Source of the DNA: JBFELO01 sp041552055
Lineage (GTDB): Bacteria; Acidobacteriota; Thermoanaerobaculia; Thermoanaerobaculales; Sulfomarinibacteraceae
Assembly: GCA_041552055.1 (NCBI GenBank)
Contig: JBFELO010000113.1
Coordinates: forward strand, 1 to 14,550
Direction: 5' to 3'
DNA: 14,550 nt
Part shown: positions 13,753 through 14,550 of the stretch, in pieces
Position numbering within the stretch: the first letter of the stretch is position 1
How the letters are laid out: each line of letters opens with the position of its first letter
The notes under the pieces: model-generated
What the model was told of the DNA's origin: nothing
What the model saw: only the letters and a program-made list of their open reading frames with translations
Database searches by the model: none
Position numbers and translations under genes: made by a program

Positions 13753-14459
13753 TCGCCCCCCCGGTCCGACCCGACGAACAGCCCCGGCCGCACCGACCGC
13801 AGTGACAGCCACCGAGACCCGGCCACGATCAGGTGGTCCAGGACCGTCACCCCCATCGTCTCCCCGGCCCGCGCCAGACGCCGAGTCAAGGCGAGATCGT
13901 CCCGGCTCGGGTCGAGGTCTCCCGATGGGTGGTTGTGGTACAGCACCAGACCGGCCGCGTCGTCCAACAGCGCTCGGCGAAACACCTCGGCCGTGTCGAC
14001 TGGCGCCTGGGTGCGCGTCCCGACCGTGAGGCGGTGTGACCCCAGCAATCGGTGCCGCGAGTCGAGGCAGAGCAACCCGAATACCTCACGCCGCTCCGAC
14101 TTCAGACGACAGGCCAGGTACGCCGCGGCACCTTCGGGTCGGTCGAGTCGCTCGCCGCGTCGCAGCTCTGCTCCGGCGAGGCGACTGCCGAGTTCGAGGG
14201 CGGCGAGCAGGGTGGCAGCCTTGGCAGGCCCGATACCGGGCCTTCGCACGAGGTCTTCCACGCACAGCCTCGACACGCCGGCCACGCCGCCGGCCTCCGC
14301 CAGCAGCTCCTGCGCGGTCACGGCCGCCCCATGACCCCGTCGGCCGGTGCGCAACAACACGGCGATCAACTCGGCGTCGGACAGCACCGTCGGGCCGAAC
14401 TCGAGCAACCGCTCGCGGGGGCGCTGGGAGGACTCCATCTCGCAGATTCGAAGACCCAT
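13749..14459 (-). CDS. radC: RadC family JAB/MPN-domain protein
   Basis: The protein has 236 residues from ATG 14459, chosen because GGAGGAG lies 9-11 nt upstream and the N-terminus then matches RadC (QRPRERLLEFGPTVLSDAELIAVLLRTG, 12-39); a TTG at 14492 would add 11 unconserved residues. A helix-hairpin-helix (RRPGIGPAKAATLLAALELG, 72-91) precedes the JAMM metalloprotease-like domain with E125, HNHPSGD (H175, H177), S185 and D188, and DHLIV near the end. All JAMM metal ligands are present, so the site is intact. RadC was once linked to DNA repair, but its true biochemical role is unresolved. The 3' end overlaps the -35 box of the DUF4920 operon. Confidence 0.95.
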   Translation of the reverse strand: MGLRICEMESSQRPRERLLEFGPTVLSDAELIAVLLRTGRRGHGAAVTAQELLAEAGGVAGVSRLCVEDLVRRPGIGPAKAATLLAALELGSRLAGAELRRGERLDRPEGAAAYLACRLKSERREVFGLLCLDSRHRLLGSHRLTVGTRTQAPVDTAEVFRRALLDDAAGLVLYHNHPSGDLDPSRDDLALTRRLARAGETMGVTVLDHLIVAGSRWLSLRSVRPGLFVGSDRGGD

Positions 14460-14550
14460 TCTTCTTGACTCCTCCGCCGCTGCCGACGACAAAGCCGGCG
14501 CCGGCGGTCGTGTTGCCGTAGACGGCGCTGCTGTGCAGGGACAGCGTCGC
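14456..14550 (-). other. Beta-helix-repeat-like reading entering from the right edge, overlapping the radC start
   Basis: In the minus-strand frame that begins at 14550, the first ~32 codons read ATLSLHSSAVYGNT...GAGFVVGSGGGVKKNGS. This is the L-x-x-S-x-V-x-G-N-x-A pattern of parallel right-handed beta-helix surface proteins. The frame stays open to a TGA at 14088-14086 but turns R/A/P-rich and shadow-like once inside radC. It may be the broken 3' end of an upstream gene. The radC ribosome-binding site falls within its glycine codons. Confidence 0.35.

Overview
The window is GC-rich bacterial DNA, densely packed with ordinary-looking genes on both strands and with long open antisense frames typical of high-GC genomes. 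No rRNA, tRNA, CRISPR array or insertion sequence is visible. The mitochondrial-type aconitase, DUF4920/PepSY pair, Thr-type sulfatase lipoprotein and intergenic hexamer/heptamer arrays are compatible with a Gram-negative from Acidobacteriota (Thermoanaerobaculia-like) or a similar high-GC phylum such as Gemmatimonadota or Myxococcota. This placement is a guess from gene flavour, not a phylogeny.

Left block (1-3845, all minus strand): a Mut7-C RNase-domain protein, ribonuclease III (rnc), UvrC (uvrC) and the start of 7-carboxy-7-deazaguanine synthase (queE, cut by the window edge). These are nucleic-acid housekeeping genes. None has a convincing Shine-Dalgarno, yet each has a TANNNT -10-like box 6-7 nt before its start codon, which suggests separate leaderless promoters. 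Positions 3846-4335 have no gene but hold three different 7-bp tandem arrays and several small hairpins.

Middle block (4336-7859, minus strand): a GT-C-type membrane glycosyltransferase-like protein followed by a sulfatase/alkaline-phosphatase-superfamily lipoprotein, probably cell-envelope modification. A 94-nt divergent promoter region separates them from the plus-strand aconitase (7954-10218), a TCA-cycle enzyme. Downstream, a plus-strand pair encodes a degenerate GGDEF-like protein and a Crp/Fnr regulator of DNR/NnrR flavour.

The most irregular part is 11894-12517. A NapH/CcoG-like membrane polyferredoxin runs from its first CxxxCP motif straight into what looks like the family's C-terminus, with all ferredoxin motifs missing. 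A 43-codon fragment on the opposite strand resembles the C-terminus of an octaheme hydroxylamine-oxidoreductase-like cytochrome. Between them lies a perfect FNR/DNR-type palindrome (TTGACC-CT-GGTCAA). I read this as the remains of a nitrogen-oxide or redox module beside its regulator; an assembly collapse is the main alternative.

Right block (12629-14550, minus strand): radC, then a DUF4920 secreted protein and a PepSY-type membrane protein separated by 4 nt. The last ~95 nt also read as a beta-helix repeat in a frame overlapping the radC start.

The best candidate for something undescribed is a 70-79 bp intergenic inverted-repeat element built from CCGTNT hexamers. It occurs three times (625-709, 10325-10401, 12546-12615), each time downstream of a gene 3' end and always in the same orientation relative to that gene.
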